From Algihabitans sp965233705 (GTDB taxonomy: Bacteria; Pseudomonadota; Alphaproteobacteria; Kiloniellales; DSM-21159), in contig CBDDTF010000002.1 of assembly GCA_965233705.1 (NCBI GenBank), positions 496,001 to 560,000 on the forward strand: a DNA stretch of 64,000 nucleotides, written 5' to 3'. This document shows, piece by piece, positions 42,984 to 51,593 of the stretch; position 1 is the stretch's first letter; every line of letters starts with the position of its first letter. The notes beneath the pieces were generated by a model. It had not been told where the DNA came from. It did not search any database and saw only the letters and a program-made list of their open reading frames with translations. The translations under genes and the position numbers were made by a program.

Positions 42984-43958
42984 ATGACCCACGCGATCCG
43001 CTTCGAGCAGGCCGGCGGGCCGGAGGTGCTGCGCTGGACCGAGGTGGAGGTCGGCGCGCCCGGCCCCGGCGAGGTGCGCGTCGAGCAGCAGGCCGTCGGC
43101 CTCAACTACATCGACGTCTATTTCCGCACCGGCCTCTACCCGGCGCCGCTGCCCAACGGCCTGGGGCTGGAGGGGGCTGGCGTGGTCTCCGCCGTCGGCC
43201 CCGGGGTCGAGGACCTGGCCGAGGGCGACCGTGTGGCCTACGCCACCCGCCCGCTGGGCGCCTACGCCGAGGCGCGGGTGATGCCGGCCGACCGGCTGGT
43301 CAAGCTGCCGGAGGAGATCGACACCACCACCGCCGCGGCGATGATGCTGCAGGGCATGACCGTGCAGTACCTGATCCGTCGTACCCACCGGGTGCAGGCC
43401 GGCGAGACGGTGCTGTTCCACGCCGCGGCCGGCGGCGTCGGCCTGATCGCCTGCCAGTGGCTGAAGGCGCTGGGGGCCCGGGTGATCGGCACGGTCGGCT
43501 CCCAGGAAAAGGCAGATCTTGCGAAGGCACATGGCTGCGACCACACGATCTTGTATCGCGAAGAGGACTTCGCGGCGCGTGTGCGGGAGATCACCGAGGG
43601 TGAGGGCGTGCCGGTGGTCTACGATTCCGTCGGCAAGGACACCTGGGAGGGCTCGCTCGACTGCCTCGCGCCCTTCGGGCTGATGGTCTCCTTCGGCAAC
43701 GCCTCGGGGCCGGTGCCGCCGGTCGACCTGGGGGTGCTCTCGGCCAAGGGCTCGCTCTTCGTCACCCGGCCGACGCTGATGACCTACACCGAAAAGCGCG
43801 CCGACCTGGTGGCCAGCGCCGACGAGCTCTTCGAGGTGGTGCGCTCGGGCGCGGTCAAGATCGAGGTCAACCAGACCTACCCGCTGGCCGAGGCGGCCCA
43901 GGCGCACCGCGACCTGGAGGCGCGCAAGACCACCGGCAGCACGGTCTTCACGGTGTAG
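42984..43958 (+). CDS. NADPH:quinone oxidoreductase (zeta-crystallin/QorA type)
   Basis: A 324-aa MDR-superfamily reductase without zinc ligands. The N-terminal GroES-like part has the QOR signature QQAVGLNYIDVYFRTGLYP; the Rossmann part has LFHAAAGGVGLIACQ (NADPH) and ARVIGTVGS. The ARKTTGSTVF C-terminus is typical of Qor. It lies 18 bp behind the dienelactone hydrolase and is probably cotranscribed. Confidence 0.95.
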   Translation: MTHAIRFEQAGGPEVLRWTEVEVGAPGPGEVRVEQQAVGLNYIDVYFRTGLYPAPLPNGLGLEGAGVVSAVGPGVEDLAEGDRVAYATRPLGAYAEARVMPADRLVKLPEEIDTTTAAAMMLQGMTVQYLIRRTHRVQAGETVLFHAAAGGVGLIACQWLKALGARVIGTVGSQEKADLAKAHGCDHTILYREEDFAARVREITEGEGVPVVYDSVGKDTWEGSLDCLAPFGLMVSFGNASGPVPPVDLGVLSAKGSLFVTRPTLMTYTEKRADLVASADELFEVVRSGAVKIEVNQTYPLAEAAQAHRDLEARKTTGSTVFTV

Positions 43959-44077
43959 CGTCACGGCCGCGCCGACGGTCACGAAACGGCGACCCTCGCG
44001 GCGCTTTTCGGCCCCGCGCCGCCGCCAGTCTGCGGGCCAGTCGGGAAGGGCCGGCGCGCGGGCGGGAGGCGGTGCGG

Positions 44078-44311
44078 ATGCGGGTGGCGAGACGGGCCCT
44101 GGTGGTGGCCCTGCTGTTGCTGTTGGCCGGTGCCGGCTGCTGGCTGGCCTACGGGACGATCGGCGCGGAGGTCGACGCCGCGGGCGTGCTGCGCGAACCC
44201 TTCGCGCTGCTGCCCCTGGGCGTCGCGCTGTTTGTGCTGGCCGCGCTCGCCGGGCTGGTCGGCCTGCTGGCCCTGCTGCGGCCGGCGCGCGACGGGGCGC
44301 GCGGGCTGTGA
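44078..44311 (+). CDS. Small DUF3955-like membrane protein
   Basis: A 77-aa protein with two hydrophobic helices (VVALLLLLAGAGCWLAYG and LLPLGVALFVLAALAGLVGLLALL) joined by a loop GAEVDAAGVLREPFAL. The loop pattern (acidic residue, GVL, EPF) matches DUF3955 proteins. GGGAGG lies 8 nt before ATG 44078; a GTG at 44072 would add two residues. Function unknown. Confidence 0.65.
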   Translation: MRVARRALVVALLLLLAGAGCWLAYGTIGAEVDAAGVLREPFALLPLGVALFVLAALAGLVGLLALLRPARDGARGL

Positions 44312-44336
44312 CGGCCCGCGTGTCGCGGCGGCCGCC

Positions 44337-44417
44337 CGACTCCACCCCCCACTCCACCCCGACTCCACCCCGACTCCGGCGCGCCCCGACTCCGGCGTGC
44401 CCCGACTCCGGCGTGCC
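44337..44417. repeat. Imperfect C-rich tandem repeats downstream of the radical SAM gene
   Basis: About six tandem units built on CGACTCCACCC (11 bp) and CGACTCCGGCGTGCCC (16 bp), lying between the DUF3955-like gene and the end of the radical SAM gene. Not a multiple of three and not coding in any supported gene. Confidence 0.75.
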
Positions 44418-44418
44418 C

Positions 44419-46224
44419 CTACTCCGCCGCGACCCTGGGGGTCTTGCCGGTCTTGCGGGTGTCGGGGGCACCGTAGGTCTTGCCGATCTTCTCGGCATGG
44501 GTCTGCATCAGCTCGGTCTCCAGCTCGGCCTCGGCGTCGACCGGGGTCAGCGCCAGGTCGCTGTAGTGGCGCACCGCCGGATCGCGCTTGAGACGGCGGC
44601 GGATGCGCCCGAAGCGCCAGAGGATGGCCAGCCAGCGGGCGTGGCTGTCCAGCGTCTCCCAGACCCGGCGCGGGAAGAAGAGCAGCGGGTTTTCGCGCGG
44701 CAGGCCACTGCGGCGCTGCGACCAGATCTTGCGGCGGAACCAGCCGCCCTCCAGCGGATGTAGGCCCTCCACCGCGATGCAGCCGTAGAACCAGAGCATC
44801 AGGAACATCATGTTGCCGACGTTCATGCGGCAGGCCGCGGCCCGCTTGAGGATCGTCTCGGCATGCGCCGGCGTGTAGTAGCGGTGCCAGGCCGCGTCGT
44901 AGACCGCCTTCAGCTCCGCCGCGCTCATCGTCGGGTGCTCGGTGGTCACGTGGTTGAGGTCGTAGCGGTTCATGTCCGGGTCCATCCAGACGCCCTGGGT
45001 CCAGAGGCGCTTGTGATCCTCGGAGCCGGGCAGCGGCGTCAGGATGAAGAACTCCAGCAGGTCGATCGGCAGCTCGGCCTTGATGATCTCGATGTCGCGC
45101 GCGATCGACTCCGGGGTGTCGCCGGGAAAGCCCAGGATATAGCCGGCATAGGTCAGCACGCCCTGTGCCTTCCAGGCCTGCAGCATCTTGCGGTATTCCC
45201 AGATCTTGTTCTGACGCTTCTTGGCGCCCGCAAGATTGTCCGGGTTGATGTTCTCCAGGCCGATGAAGACGCGCTTGACGCCGGCGCGCGCCGCCTTCTC
45301 GACGAAGAGCGGCAGACGGTGGCAGAGCGTGTCGACCTGGATGACCAGGGAGAACTTCAGCCCCTCCCCCTCGCGCAGCGCGATCAGGCGGTCGAGGATC
45401 GTCTCCCAGTCCTTGTTGCGGGCGAAGTTGTCGTCGGTGATGAAGAAGCGGCGCACCCCCTGGGCCAAGTTGGCGCGGACAATGCGCTCCACGTCGTCGG
45501 GGCTGCGGAAGCGCGACTTGCGGCCCTGCACGTTGATGATGGTGCAAAAGCTGCACTGGAAGGGGCAGCCGCGCCCGGCGTCGAAGCTGGCGTGCGCGCC
45601 GGCGGTGCGGCGCACCACCGGCTCCGGCAGGAAGGGCGTGATGGCGCCCTCCAGCCCCGGCAGGTCGTCCATGTGGTTGTAGATCGGCCTCAGGGTGCTG
45701 TCGCGGGCGTCGCGCAGCACCTGCTCCAGCCGCCCCTCGGCCTCGCCGGCGAAGAGGCTGATGCCCAGGTCCAGCGCCTCGCGCAGGTCGGCCGGCGGCT
45801 CCGGCAGCATCGCCATGCAGCCGGAGACGTGGAAGCCGCCGATCGCCACCGGCACGCCGGCGGCACGCAGCGGCCGGGCGATGTCCAGGGCGCGGGGGAA
45901 CTGGTTGGACTGCACGCCGACCAGGCCGACCAGGCCGCCGTCGCGCTGCACCCGCCGGGCGATGCGCTTGAGCGGCAACACGGTGTTGGTCTCGTCGTAG
46001 GCCTCGATGACCAGCTCGACCCCGTCGCCCAGCACCCGCCGCGCGGCGCAGTCGGCCGCCAGGCCGTAGAGCTGGGCCAGGGTGTTCGAGGGGATGGCGG
46101 CGCGCAGCCACTGGATGACATAGCCGTCGTCGTCGTAGTGCGACGGCTTGATCAGCACCAGACGGAATCGCCGGCCGGCCCCCGGCCGTTGCCCGGCGGT
46201 GGCTGTCTTCGCCGCGACGTTCAT
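44419..46224 (-). CDS. B12-binding-domain radical SAM protein
   Basis: A 601-aa protein with an N-terminal cobalamin-binding-like domain (about 20-200; LVLIKPSHYDDDGY and VAIGGFHVSGC). The radical SAM core follows, with the cluster cysteines C220, C224 and C227 (CPFQCSFCTI), RFFITDDNFARNK and FIGLENINPDN. The C-terminal 140 residues are helical and basic (WRFGRIRRRLKRD). The family includes methyltransferases and ring-forming enzymes such as HpnP/HpnR-like hopanoid enzymes, but I cannot assign a product. ATG 46224 has GGGGG before it; a TTG further up is unlikely. No clear partner genes. Confidence 0.9.
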   Translation of the reverse strand: MNVAAKTATAGQRPGAGRRFRLVLIKPSHYDDDGYVIQWLRAAIPSNTLAQLYGLAADCAARRVLGDGVELVIEAYDETNTVLPLKRIARRVQRDGGLVGLVGVQSNQFPRALDIARPLRAAGVPVAIGGFHVSGCMAMLPEPPADLREALDLGISLFAGEAEGRLEQVLRDARDSTLRPIYNHMDDLPGLEGAITPFLPEPVVRRTAGAHASFDAGRGCPFQCSFCTIINVQGRKSRFRSPDDVERIVRANLAQGVRRFFITDDNFARNKDWETILDRLIALREGEGLKFSLVIQVDTLCHRLPLFVEKAARAGVKRVFIGLENINPDNLAGAKKRQNKIWEYRKMLQAWKAQGVLTYAGYILGFPGDTPESIARDIEIIKAELPIDLLEFFILTPLPGSEDHKRLWTQGVWMDPDMNRYDLNHVTTEHPTMSAAELKAVYDAAWHRYYTPAHAETILKRAAACRMNVGNMMFLMLWFYGCIAVEGLHPLEGGWFRRKIWSQRRSGLPRENPLLFFPRRVWETLDSHARWLAILWRFGRIRRRLKRDPAVRHYSDLALTPVDAEAELETELMQTHAEKIGKTYGAPDTRKTGKTPRVAAE

Positions 46225-46339
46225 GCCCACCCCCAAAGTGCGGTTTGCCCGCAGCTTAGGAGATTATGGGCAGCGACGCCACGCCCGCGCGACCCGGAGT
46301 CCGAGAAAGCTCAGGGGCGAAGTCCCGCAGCGCGCCGGC

Positions 46340-46957
46340 TCAGAAGTTCCAGCGCCGCACCCGGCCGGTGTCGACATGCACGAAGCCGGACTTGCCGTAG
46401 TAGCCGACGCCGCCGCGCTGCAGCGCCCAGGCGGTCTCGCGCAGGCCGACCAGGTCGCGGTCCGGCAGGGCGATGTCGACCGCCATGCCGCGCATGTGCA
46501 GCGACTTCTTGGCGACGCCGTTGGAGTTGGCGGCCAGCTTGGCGTTTGTCTTGGGCGAGCGATAGCCGGAGATCACCTGGAAGGGCGCGCGGGAGTCCAG
46601 GCTGCGGCGCAGGTCGTGCAGCAGGTCCAGCAGGTCGGCGTCCATCTCCGCCACCTCGCCGGTGCGCCAGTCGCGCAGCAGGTGGTTGATCTCCCGCAGC
46701 GCCTCGGGGCGGTAGCCGCCGTCGGCCCAGTAGACCGACTGCAGCGTCTCGCCGGTGTGCAGGTTCTTGAAGGCCAGCTCGCGCGGCCGGCCCGCCCAGG
46801 CGGCGCGCGGGCCGAGCAGCAGGCCGCCGGCGGCGCCCACGGCGGCGGCGCCCAGGCCGGCGGCGGTCAGACCGCCGAGAAAGCCGCGCCGCGAGGTCCC
46901 GCGCGGCGCCGGTTCGCGGTGATGCCTTGCCGACGCTGGCGGCGTGGTGTCCGTCAT
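46340..46957 (-). CDS. Tat-exported M15-type peptidase (DUF882/YcbK family)
   Basis: A 205-aa protein with a twin-arginine signal peptide (SRRGFLGG at 22-29, hydrophobic to about 55, cleaved after AWA). The mature domain is a zinc D,D-/L,D-carboxypeptidase-like fold: Zn ligands H154 (SLHMRGMAVDI), D161 and H194 (GFVHVDTG), plus the substrate-loop SGYRSPKTNAKL. It is likely to act on periplasmic peptidoglycan. E. coli YcbK is the closest well-known relative by pattern. Gene is single. Confidence 0.9.
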   Translation of the reverse strand: MTDTTPPASARHHREPAPRGTSRRGFLGGLTAAGLGAAAVGAAGGLLLGPRAAWAGRPRELAFKNLHTGETLQSVYWADGGYRPEALREINHLLRDWRTGEVAEMDADLLDLLHDLRRSLDSRAPFQVISGYRSPKTNAKLAANSNGVAKKSLHMRGMAVDIALPDRDLVGLRETAWALQRGGVGYYGKSGFVHVDTGRVRRWNF

Positions 46958-47104
46958 GCCTGTCCTCCTCCGTTAGCCCGGCCGCCGATGATCCATCCCC
47001 GATCATTTGGCCCCATGCGCCGGCCGCAGGGCTCGACGCCGACATATTCGCAGACTGCATAACAAACGGATGGTTAACGGGGGAATAAGGAAATGGCCGG
47101 CGAG

Positions 47105-48034
47105 TCAGGGCAATTTTCGGGCAGGCGGCGCCGGAGCCAGCGCGACCGCGGCCATGACCAGCGCCACCGCCAGGGCCTCGGGCGCGCCCAGCGGCTCGCC
47201 CAGGGCCAGCCAGCCGATCAGCACCATGGTCGGCAGCTCCAGCGCGCCCAGGGTGGCGACCCGCGTCTCCGGCAGGCGCGTGGCCATGGTGCTGTAGAGC
47301 GCCTGCGGCAGGGCGGCGGTGATCAGGGCCATGCCGGCGATCCACAGCCAATCGCTCGGCGCCGCCGGGACCAGACCGCCGGGGTCGGCGGCCAGCGCCA
47401 GCGGCAGCAGCCCCAGCACGGTGCCGGTCAGGCTGGCCGCCAGCTTCTCCAGCGGGCGCAGGCCGGCCGAGCGGCGCACCAGAACCAGGATCATCACCGC
47501 GAAGGCCAGCGGCGCTGGCAGGCAGAGCAGCAGCGCCGGGCCCAGGCTGCCCAGGCTGCCGCCCGCGCCCAGCAGCAGCGCGCCGGCGCCGGCCATCACC
47601 AGAGCGCCGGCGGCCAGGGCGCGGCGCTGCAGCGGCTGGCGCAGCCACAGCCAGGCCAGCAGCGCGACGAACAGCGGATAGGACATGTAGACCAGCCCGG
47701 CCCAGGCCACCGGCACCAGGTCCAGGCCGCGCAGGTAGGCCGACCAGGCCAGCCCCATGGCCAGGCCGCAGGCGGCCAGGGCCAGCGCCGGCCGCCGCTT
47801 GGCGGGGCTGCGCAGCAGGCCGGGCAGCAGCGGCAGGCCGAGCAGCAGGCCGAGGGCGAAGCGATAGAGCGCGATCGCCTCGGGCGACAGGCCGGCGGCC
47901 AAGAGGTGGCGCGCGAACAGCGGCACCAGCCCGAAGCCGATCACCGCGACCACCAGCCAGAGGCTGGCGCTGTCGCGCGGGATCGGGCGCAGCCGGGGCG
48001 GCCGGATCAGGATGCGGGTCGGGGCGAGGGCCAT
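47105..48034 (-). CDS. EamA-family (DMT) transporter
   Basis: A 309-aa drug/metabolite transporter with ten hydrophobic helices in two EamA repeats, for example LWLVVAVIGFGLVPLFARHLL in the first and LLLCLPAPLAFAVMILVLVRRS in the second. It is divergent from a LysR regulator with a 76-bp gap, so this regulator probably controls it. The exported metabolite is unknown; amino acids are common substrates of the family. Confidence 0.9.
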   Translation of the reverse strand: MALAPTRILIRPPRLRPIPRDSASLWLVVAVIGFGLVPLFARHLLAAGLSPEAIALYRFALGLLLGLPLLPGLLRSPAKRRPALALAACGLAMGLAWSAYLRGLDLVPVAWAGLVYMSYPLFVALLAWLWLRQPLQRRALAAGALVMAGAGALLLGAGGSLGSLGPALLLCLPAPLAFAVMILVLVRRSAGLRPLEKLAASLTGTVLGLLPLALAADPGGLVPAAPSDWLWIAGMALITAALPQALYSTMATRLPETRVATLGALELPTMVLIGWLALGEPLGAPEALAVALVMAAVALAPAPPARKLP

Positions 48035-48072
48035 GAGCAGGGCGATAGCATTGGCCCGCGCTACGCATCCAA

Positions 48073-48089
48073 TTCATAATATGCCGGAA
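48073..48089. promoter_or_regulatory. Candidate LysR operator (T-N11-A)
   Basis: TTC-N11-GAA dyad (48073-48075 and 48087-48089), fitting the LysR T-N11-A rule, centred in the divergent eamA/lysR gap, which is much more AT-rich than the surroundings. Confidence 0.4.
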
Positions 48090-48110
48090 ACAGATGAAGG
48101 AAATCGATAT

Positions 48111-49076
48111 ATGCCCGACCTGCCGCGGCTCGACATTCGCCATCATGGCCTGCTGCTCGCGCTGGACGAGAGCGGCGGCCTGCAGGCGGCCGCCGACCGC
48201 CTGGGCATCACCCAGTCGGCCGCCAGCCACCGCCTGCGCGAGGCGGAGCGGCGGCTGGGCCTGGCGCTGGTGCGGCGCGTCGGGCGGCGGGTGCAGCTCA
48301 CCCCGGCGGGCGAACGGCTGCTCGCCGCCGCGCGCCTGGCGGTGGGCGAGCTGGCCCGGGCCGAGCGCGAGCTGGTCGAGCGCTTCGGCCAGGGGCGGCC
48401 GCTGGTCCGCCTCGGCCAGGCGCCCTACAGCCGCTACCACTGGCTGCCGGCCTTCCTGGAGTTCCTGGGCGCGCGTCACCCGACGATCGAGCTCGACCTG
48501 GTGGCCCGCGCCGCCACCGATCCGCTGGGCTGCCTGCGCGACGGCACGGCCGACGTGGTGATGCTCTACGGCCGCCAGGGCCAGGGCGGCGACCTGGTCT
48601 GGCTGCGCCTGGGCGGCGATCCGCTGGTCGCCGTGATGGCGCCGGGTCACCGCCTGGCCGCCAAGGCGGAGGTGACGGCCGCGGACCTGGCCGGCGAGCG
48701 CTACATCACCTACTCCAACCGGCCGGAGCCGGGCTTCGAGTGGGAATCGGTGCTGCGCCCGGCCGGGGTGGCGCCGCAGCGCGTCTCCGTCGTCGGCCTG
48801 CCCGAGGCGATCATCGACCTGGTGCGCGCCGGGGTGGGCGTCAGTTCCCTGTCGCGCTGGGCCGTCTCGCCGGAGCTGGCCGACGGCACCCTGGTGGCGC
48901 GCCCGCTGCGCCGGCCGGGCGCGCGCGCGCCGGGGCTCAGCCTCGACTGGTGGGTGGTCTATCGCCAGGCCGACGCCGGCCGCCCGGCGGAACAGGTGGC
49001 GCAGGCGCTGCAGGCCTCCAGCCGGCTGCACGGCGTCGGCCTGGACGTGCAGAGCTTCGGCGAGCCGGCGGTCTGA
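48111..49076 (+). CDS. LysR-family transcriptional regulator
   Basis: A 321-aa LysR regulator. The HTH (about 12-65) is LLLALDESGGLQAAADRLGITQSAASHRLREAERRLG, a sequence like that of MetR/GcvA relatives; the effector domain covers 95-310. ATG 48111 has GAAGGAAA at a workable distance; an earlier ATG (48012) would overlap the eamA start. It is divergent from eamA and presumably controls it. Confidence 0.92.
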   Translation: MPDLPRLDIRHHGLLLALDESGGLQAAADRLGITQSAASHRLREAERRLGLALVRRVGRRVQLTPAGERLLAAARLAVGELARAERELVERFGQGRPLVRLGQAPYSRYHWLPAFLEFLGARHPTIELDLVARAATDPLGCLRDGTADVVMLYGRQGQGGDLVWLRLGGDPLVAVMAPGHRLAAKAEVTAADLAGERYITYSNRPEPGFEWESVLRPAGVAPQRVSVVGLPEAIIDLVRAGVGVSSLSRWAVSPELADGTLVARPLRRPGARAPGLSLDWWVVYRQADAGRPAEQVAQALQASSRLHGVGLDVQSFGEPAV

Positions 49077-49110
49077 CGTCGGTGCCGCAGGCGCGCGCCG
49101 CGCGGTTGGG

Positions 49111-49773
49111 TCACTCCTCGGCCAGCGCGACCATCACCTCGTTGCGGCGCAGGAAGCCCGGCGTGAAGGGGTCGTTGTAGTAGGCGTAGGTGACCGGCCC
49201 GGCGGGCGTCAGGCCCGCCGCCTCAAGGCGGCGGCGCAGCTCCGCCGCCTTGTCCGCCATCAGGGCGTCGCGCCAGCGCCCGGAAAAGCGCAGGGCGGCG
49301 ACCCGGCGCGGCGGCAGCTCGCGCAGCCGCACCGCCTCGTCGCCCGGCGCCGGCAGCTCCGCCAGGCTGTAGCGCGCCGGCATGATGAAGTGGACCCGCC
49401 ACAGGCCCGGTTCGCCCGGCGCCGGCGCTTGCGTCACCGGCGCGGTCATGGCGATCGTCTCGTCGCCGCCAGGCGCGGTGTCGGGCCGCTGGGTGACGGG
49501 GGCCGTCATGGCGATCGTCTCGCCGGCGCGGTCCTTGGCGAAGATGTAGTCGGCCAGGCGGCGGAAGCCGGCGCGCACCGCCGTTTCGCGGGTGCCGCGG
49601 GTGGTCGCCTCGGCCACCACCAGGGCCGGATAGCGGCGGATTTCGAAAGTCCCGTCCTTGGAAAGTACCTGGTAGTCCGGCTGCTCGACGTTGCTGGCCA
49701 GCCAATACCAGACAGCCGCCGCGACCAGGGCGAGGCCCAGCAGCCCGCCGAAGACGATCAGGACCCACTTCAC
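49111..49773 (-). CDS. SOUL-family haem-binding protein
   Basis: A 220-aa SOUL/HEBP-like protein with an N-terminal membrane helix (VLIVFGGLLGLALVAAAVWYWL), thus membrane-anchored facing the periplasm. The fold signature IRRYPALVVAEATTRG is followed by two copies of ETIAMTAPVTQ separated by a 10-residue linker, and FIMPARYSLAELP. SOUL proteins bind haem or tetrapyrroles; no fixed ligand residue is known. A single gene with no haem genes beside it here. Confidence 0.9.
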   Translation of the reverse strand: MKWVLIVFGGLLGLALVAAAVWYWLASNVEQPDYQVLSKDGTFEIRRYPALVVAEATTRGTRETAVRAGFRRLADYIFAKDRAGETIAMTAPVTQRPDTAPGGDETIAMTAPVTQAPAPGEPGLWRVHFIMPARYSLAELPAPGDEAVRLRELPPRRVAALRFSGRWRDALMADKAAELRRRLEAAGLTPAGPVTYAYYNDPFTPGFLRRNEVMVALAEE

Positions 49774-49945
49774 GCCGGGGACTCCCCTTCACACCGGTTG
49801 CGGTTCGGGCCGCGTGGCCCTGGCGGTGACCCCTAACACAGTAGGTCGAGACGGCGTTTCGCCCAGGGTTGGGGGGTCGAACGGGGGTGGGGCTCGGAGG
49901 GGCTGGGCCTCGGAGGGGGCTGGGGCTCGGAGGGGGCCGGCCGCC

Positions 49946-50704
49946 TCAGCGGGTCAGCGGCAGGAGGAGGTCCGGCAGGTCGGTGATCAGGCTGTCGACG
50001 CCCCACTCCAGCAGGCGCTGCGCCTCCTCCGGGTCGTTCACCGTGTAGACCGCCAGGCGATAGCCCTCCGCCTGGACCGCGCGCACCTGGGCGTGGGTCA
50101 GCTCCGTGCGCCAAAGGTGGATCGAGGCGCAGCCGAGCGCCGCCGCCTCGGCCCGCCAGTCGTCGGGCAGCGTCTCCCAGAGCCGCCCCCGCGCAAGCTG
50201 GGGCGCTAGGTCGCGCGCCACCTCCAGACAGTCGCGGGTGAAGGAGGAGATCAGCGGCGCCGGCCGGTTCTCGGGCCAGATGCGGGTCAGCAGGTCGAGC
50301 GCGACCTCGGCCGTCTCGACCGCGCGTCCCGGCGTCGGCTTGAGCTCCAGGTTGAGCCCCAGGTCGTGGGCCTGCAGGGCTTCGACCGCCTGTTCCAGGG
50401 TGGGAACGACCTCGCCGCTCCAGGCGGCGTCGTACCAGCGCCCGGCATCGAGCTGGGCCACCGCCGTTGCGGAGACCCGGGCGACGTCGTGCGGATACGC
50501 GCAGGTGCGCGCGAAGTTGTAGTCGTGGTGCAGGATCGGCACCGCGTCGGCGGTCAGCATCACGTCGATCTCGACCCAGCGCGCGCCCAGCTCGGCGGCG
50601 CGGTGCAGGCCGCCCAGGGTGTTCTCGGGCGCCCGTCCCGCCGCACCGCGGTGGCCGATCACCCGCGGCAGGTCCAGCGCCGGCGCCCCCTGCTCGGTGC
50701 TCAT
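49946..50704 (-). CDS. ugpQ: Glycerophosphodiester phosphodiesterase
   Basis: A 252-aa GDPD that releases glycerol-3-phosphate from deacylated phospholipids. Catalytic residues are visible: H18-R19-G20 in IGHRGAAGRAPENTL, metal ligands E45 and D47 (WVEIDVML) and H60 (ILHHD). It lacks a signal peptide, so it is cytoplasmic like UgpQ. ATG 50704 overlaps the GNAT stop by 4 bp, so the two are translationally coupled. No ugpABCE genes are present in the window. Confidence 0.94.
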   Translation of the reverse strand: MSTEQGAPALDLPRVIGHRGAAGRAPENTLGGLHRAAELGARWVEIDVMLTADAVPILHHDYNFARTCAYPHDVARVSATAVAQLDAGRWYDAAWSGEVVPTLEQAVEALQAHDLGLNLELKPTPGRAVETAEVALDLLTRIWPENRPAPLISSFTRDCLEVARDLAPQLARGRLWETLPDDWRAEAAALGCASIHLWRTELTHAQVRAVQAEGYRLAVYTVNDPEEAQRLLEWGVDSLITDLPDLLLPLTR

Positions 50705-51480
50705 CGCGGGCCCTTCGCCTGCGGGCTTGCCGCCGGCCCGTCCAGCGGCGCGACCGTGCAGCCGGCCTCGTAGATCGGCCGGGTCAGGGTGCTCAGCCGG
50801 GTGCGCTGCCGGCCCGCGGCGTCGAAGTTGGCCGGGTCGAGCCAGCGGGTCAGCGCGGCGTCGAGCTGCGGCCAGAGTCGATCGGTGATGGCGAACCAGG
50901 CGGTGTCGCGGTTGCGGCCCTTGTAGCTGGTGGCCTGCTTGAACACCCCCTCGAAGCCGAGGCCCAGACGCCGCGCGGCGCGGCGCGAGGCGGCGTTGAG
51001 GGCGTCGCACTTCCACTCGTAGCGACGGTAGCCCAGGGCGAAGGCGTGGCGCAGCAGCAGCGCCATGGCCTCGGTCGCCAGCGGCGTGCCGGCCAGGGCC
51101 GGCGAGAAGCAGATGTGGCCCACCTCCAGACTGCCGTTCGCCGGGTCGATGCGCAGATAGGCGGCGACGCCCAGTGGCCGGCCGGAGCCGGCGTCGAGGA
51201 TGGCGTAGAACAGCGGGTCCTCCTGGCCCGCGACCTGGGCGACCCAGGCCCGGTAGGCCGCCGCCGTGGCGAAGGGCCCGTAGCCCATATAGGTCCACAG
51301 CCGCCCCTCGCGGTCGGCGGCGTTGGCCGCGTGCAGGGCTGCGGCGTGGGCCTCGGACAGCGGCTCCAGGCGGACCAGCCGGCCCTCCAGCGTCTCGCCG
51401 GACGGGCGCGGCGGCGGCGTCCAGTCGGGCAGCGGCCAGCCGATTGGCTGGCCGAGGGCGTTGGTGGTCACGTCCGGCAT
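50701..51480 (-). CDS. GNAT-family N-acetyltransferase (RimJ/RimL type)
   Basis: A 259-aa acetyltransferase with the RimJ-type GNAT fold: GRLVRLEPLSEAHAAALHAA, RPLGVAAYLRIDPANGSLEVGHICFSP and the AcCoA-binding GTPLATEAMALLLRHAFALG, then RRYEWKCDALNAASRRAARRLGL. It is upstream of and coupled to ugpQ. The acceptor is unknown. GGAG is three nt before the ATG. Confidence 0.9.
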   Translation of the reverse strand: MPDVTTNALGQPIGWPLPDWTPPPRPSGETLEGRLVRLEPLSEAHAAALHAANAADREGRLWTYMGYGPFATAAAYRAWVAQVAGQEDPLFYAILDAGSGRPLGVAAYLRIDPANGSLEVGHICFSPALAGTPLATEAMALLLRHAFALGYRRYEWKCDALNAASRRAARRLGLGFEGVFKQATSYKGRNRDTAWFAITDRLWPQLDAALTRWLDPANFDAAGRQRTRLSTLTRPIYEAGCTVAPLDGPAASPQAKGPR

Positions 51481-51593
51481 GGGCTCCAGGCTCGAGCAAG
51501 GCGGGAGGGGGGCCCGTGAGGGGGGCGGCTTGGCGGCTCAGGGTAACCCGCCGTGGCCGGTGTCGGGCAAGGGGCTTGCGGCCTCAGGTGGCC

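Noticed and set aside
49111..49773. The two ETIAMTAPVTQ copies in the SOUL protein as a novel duplication
   Set aside because: Repeated IAMTxPVTQ segments are a normal feature of many SOUL-family proteins.
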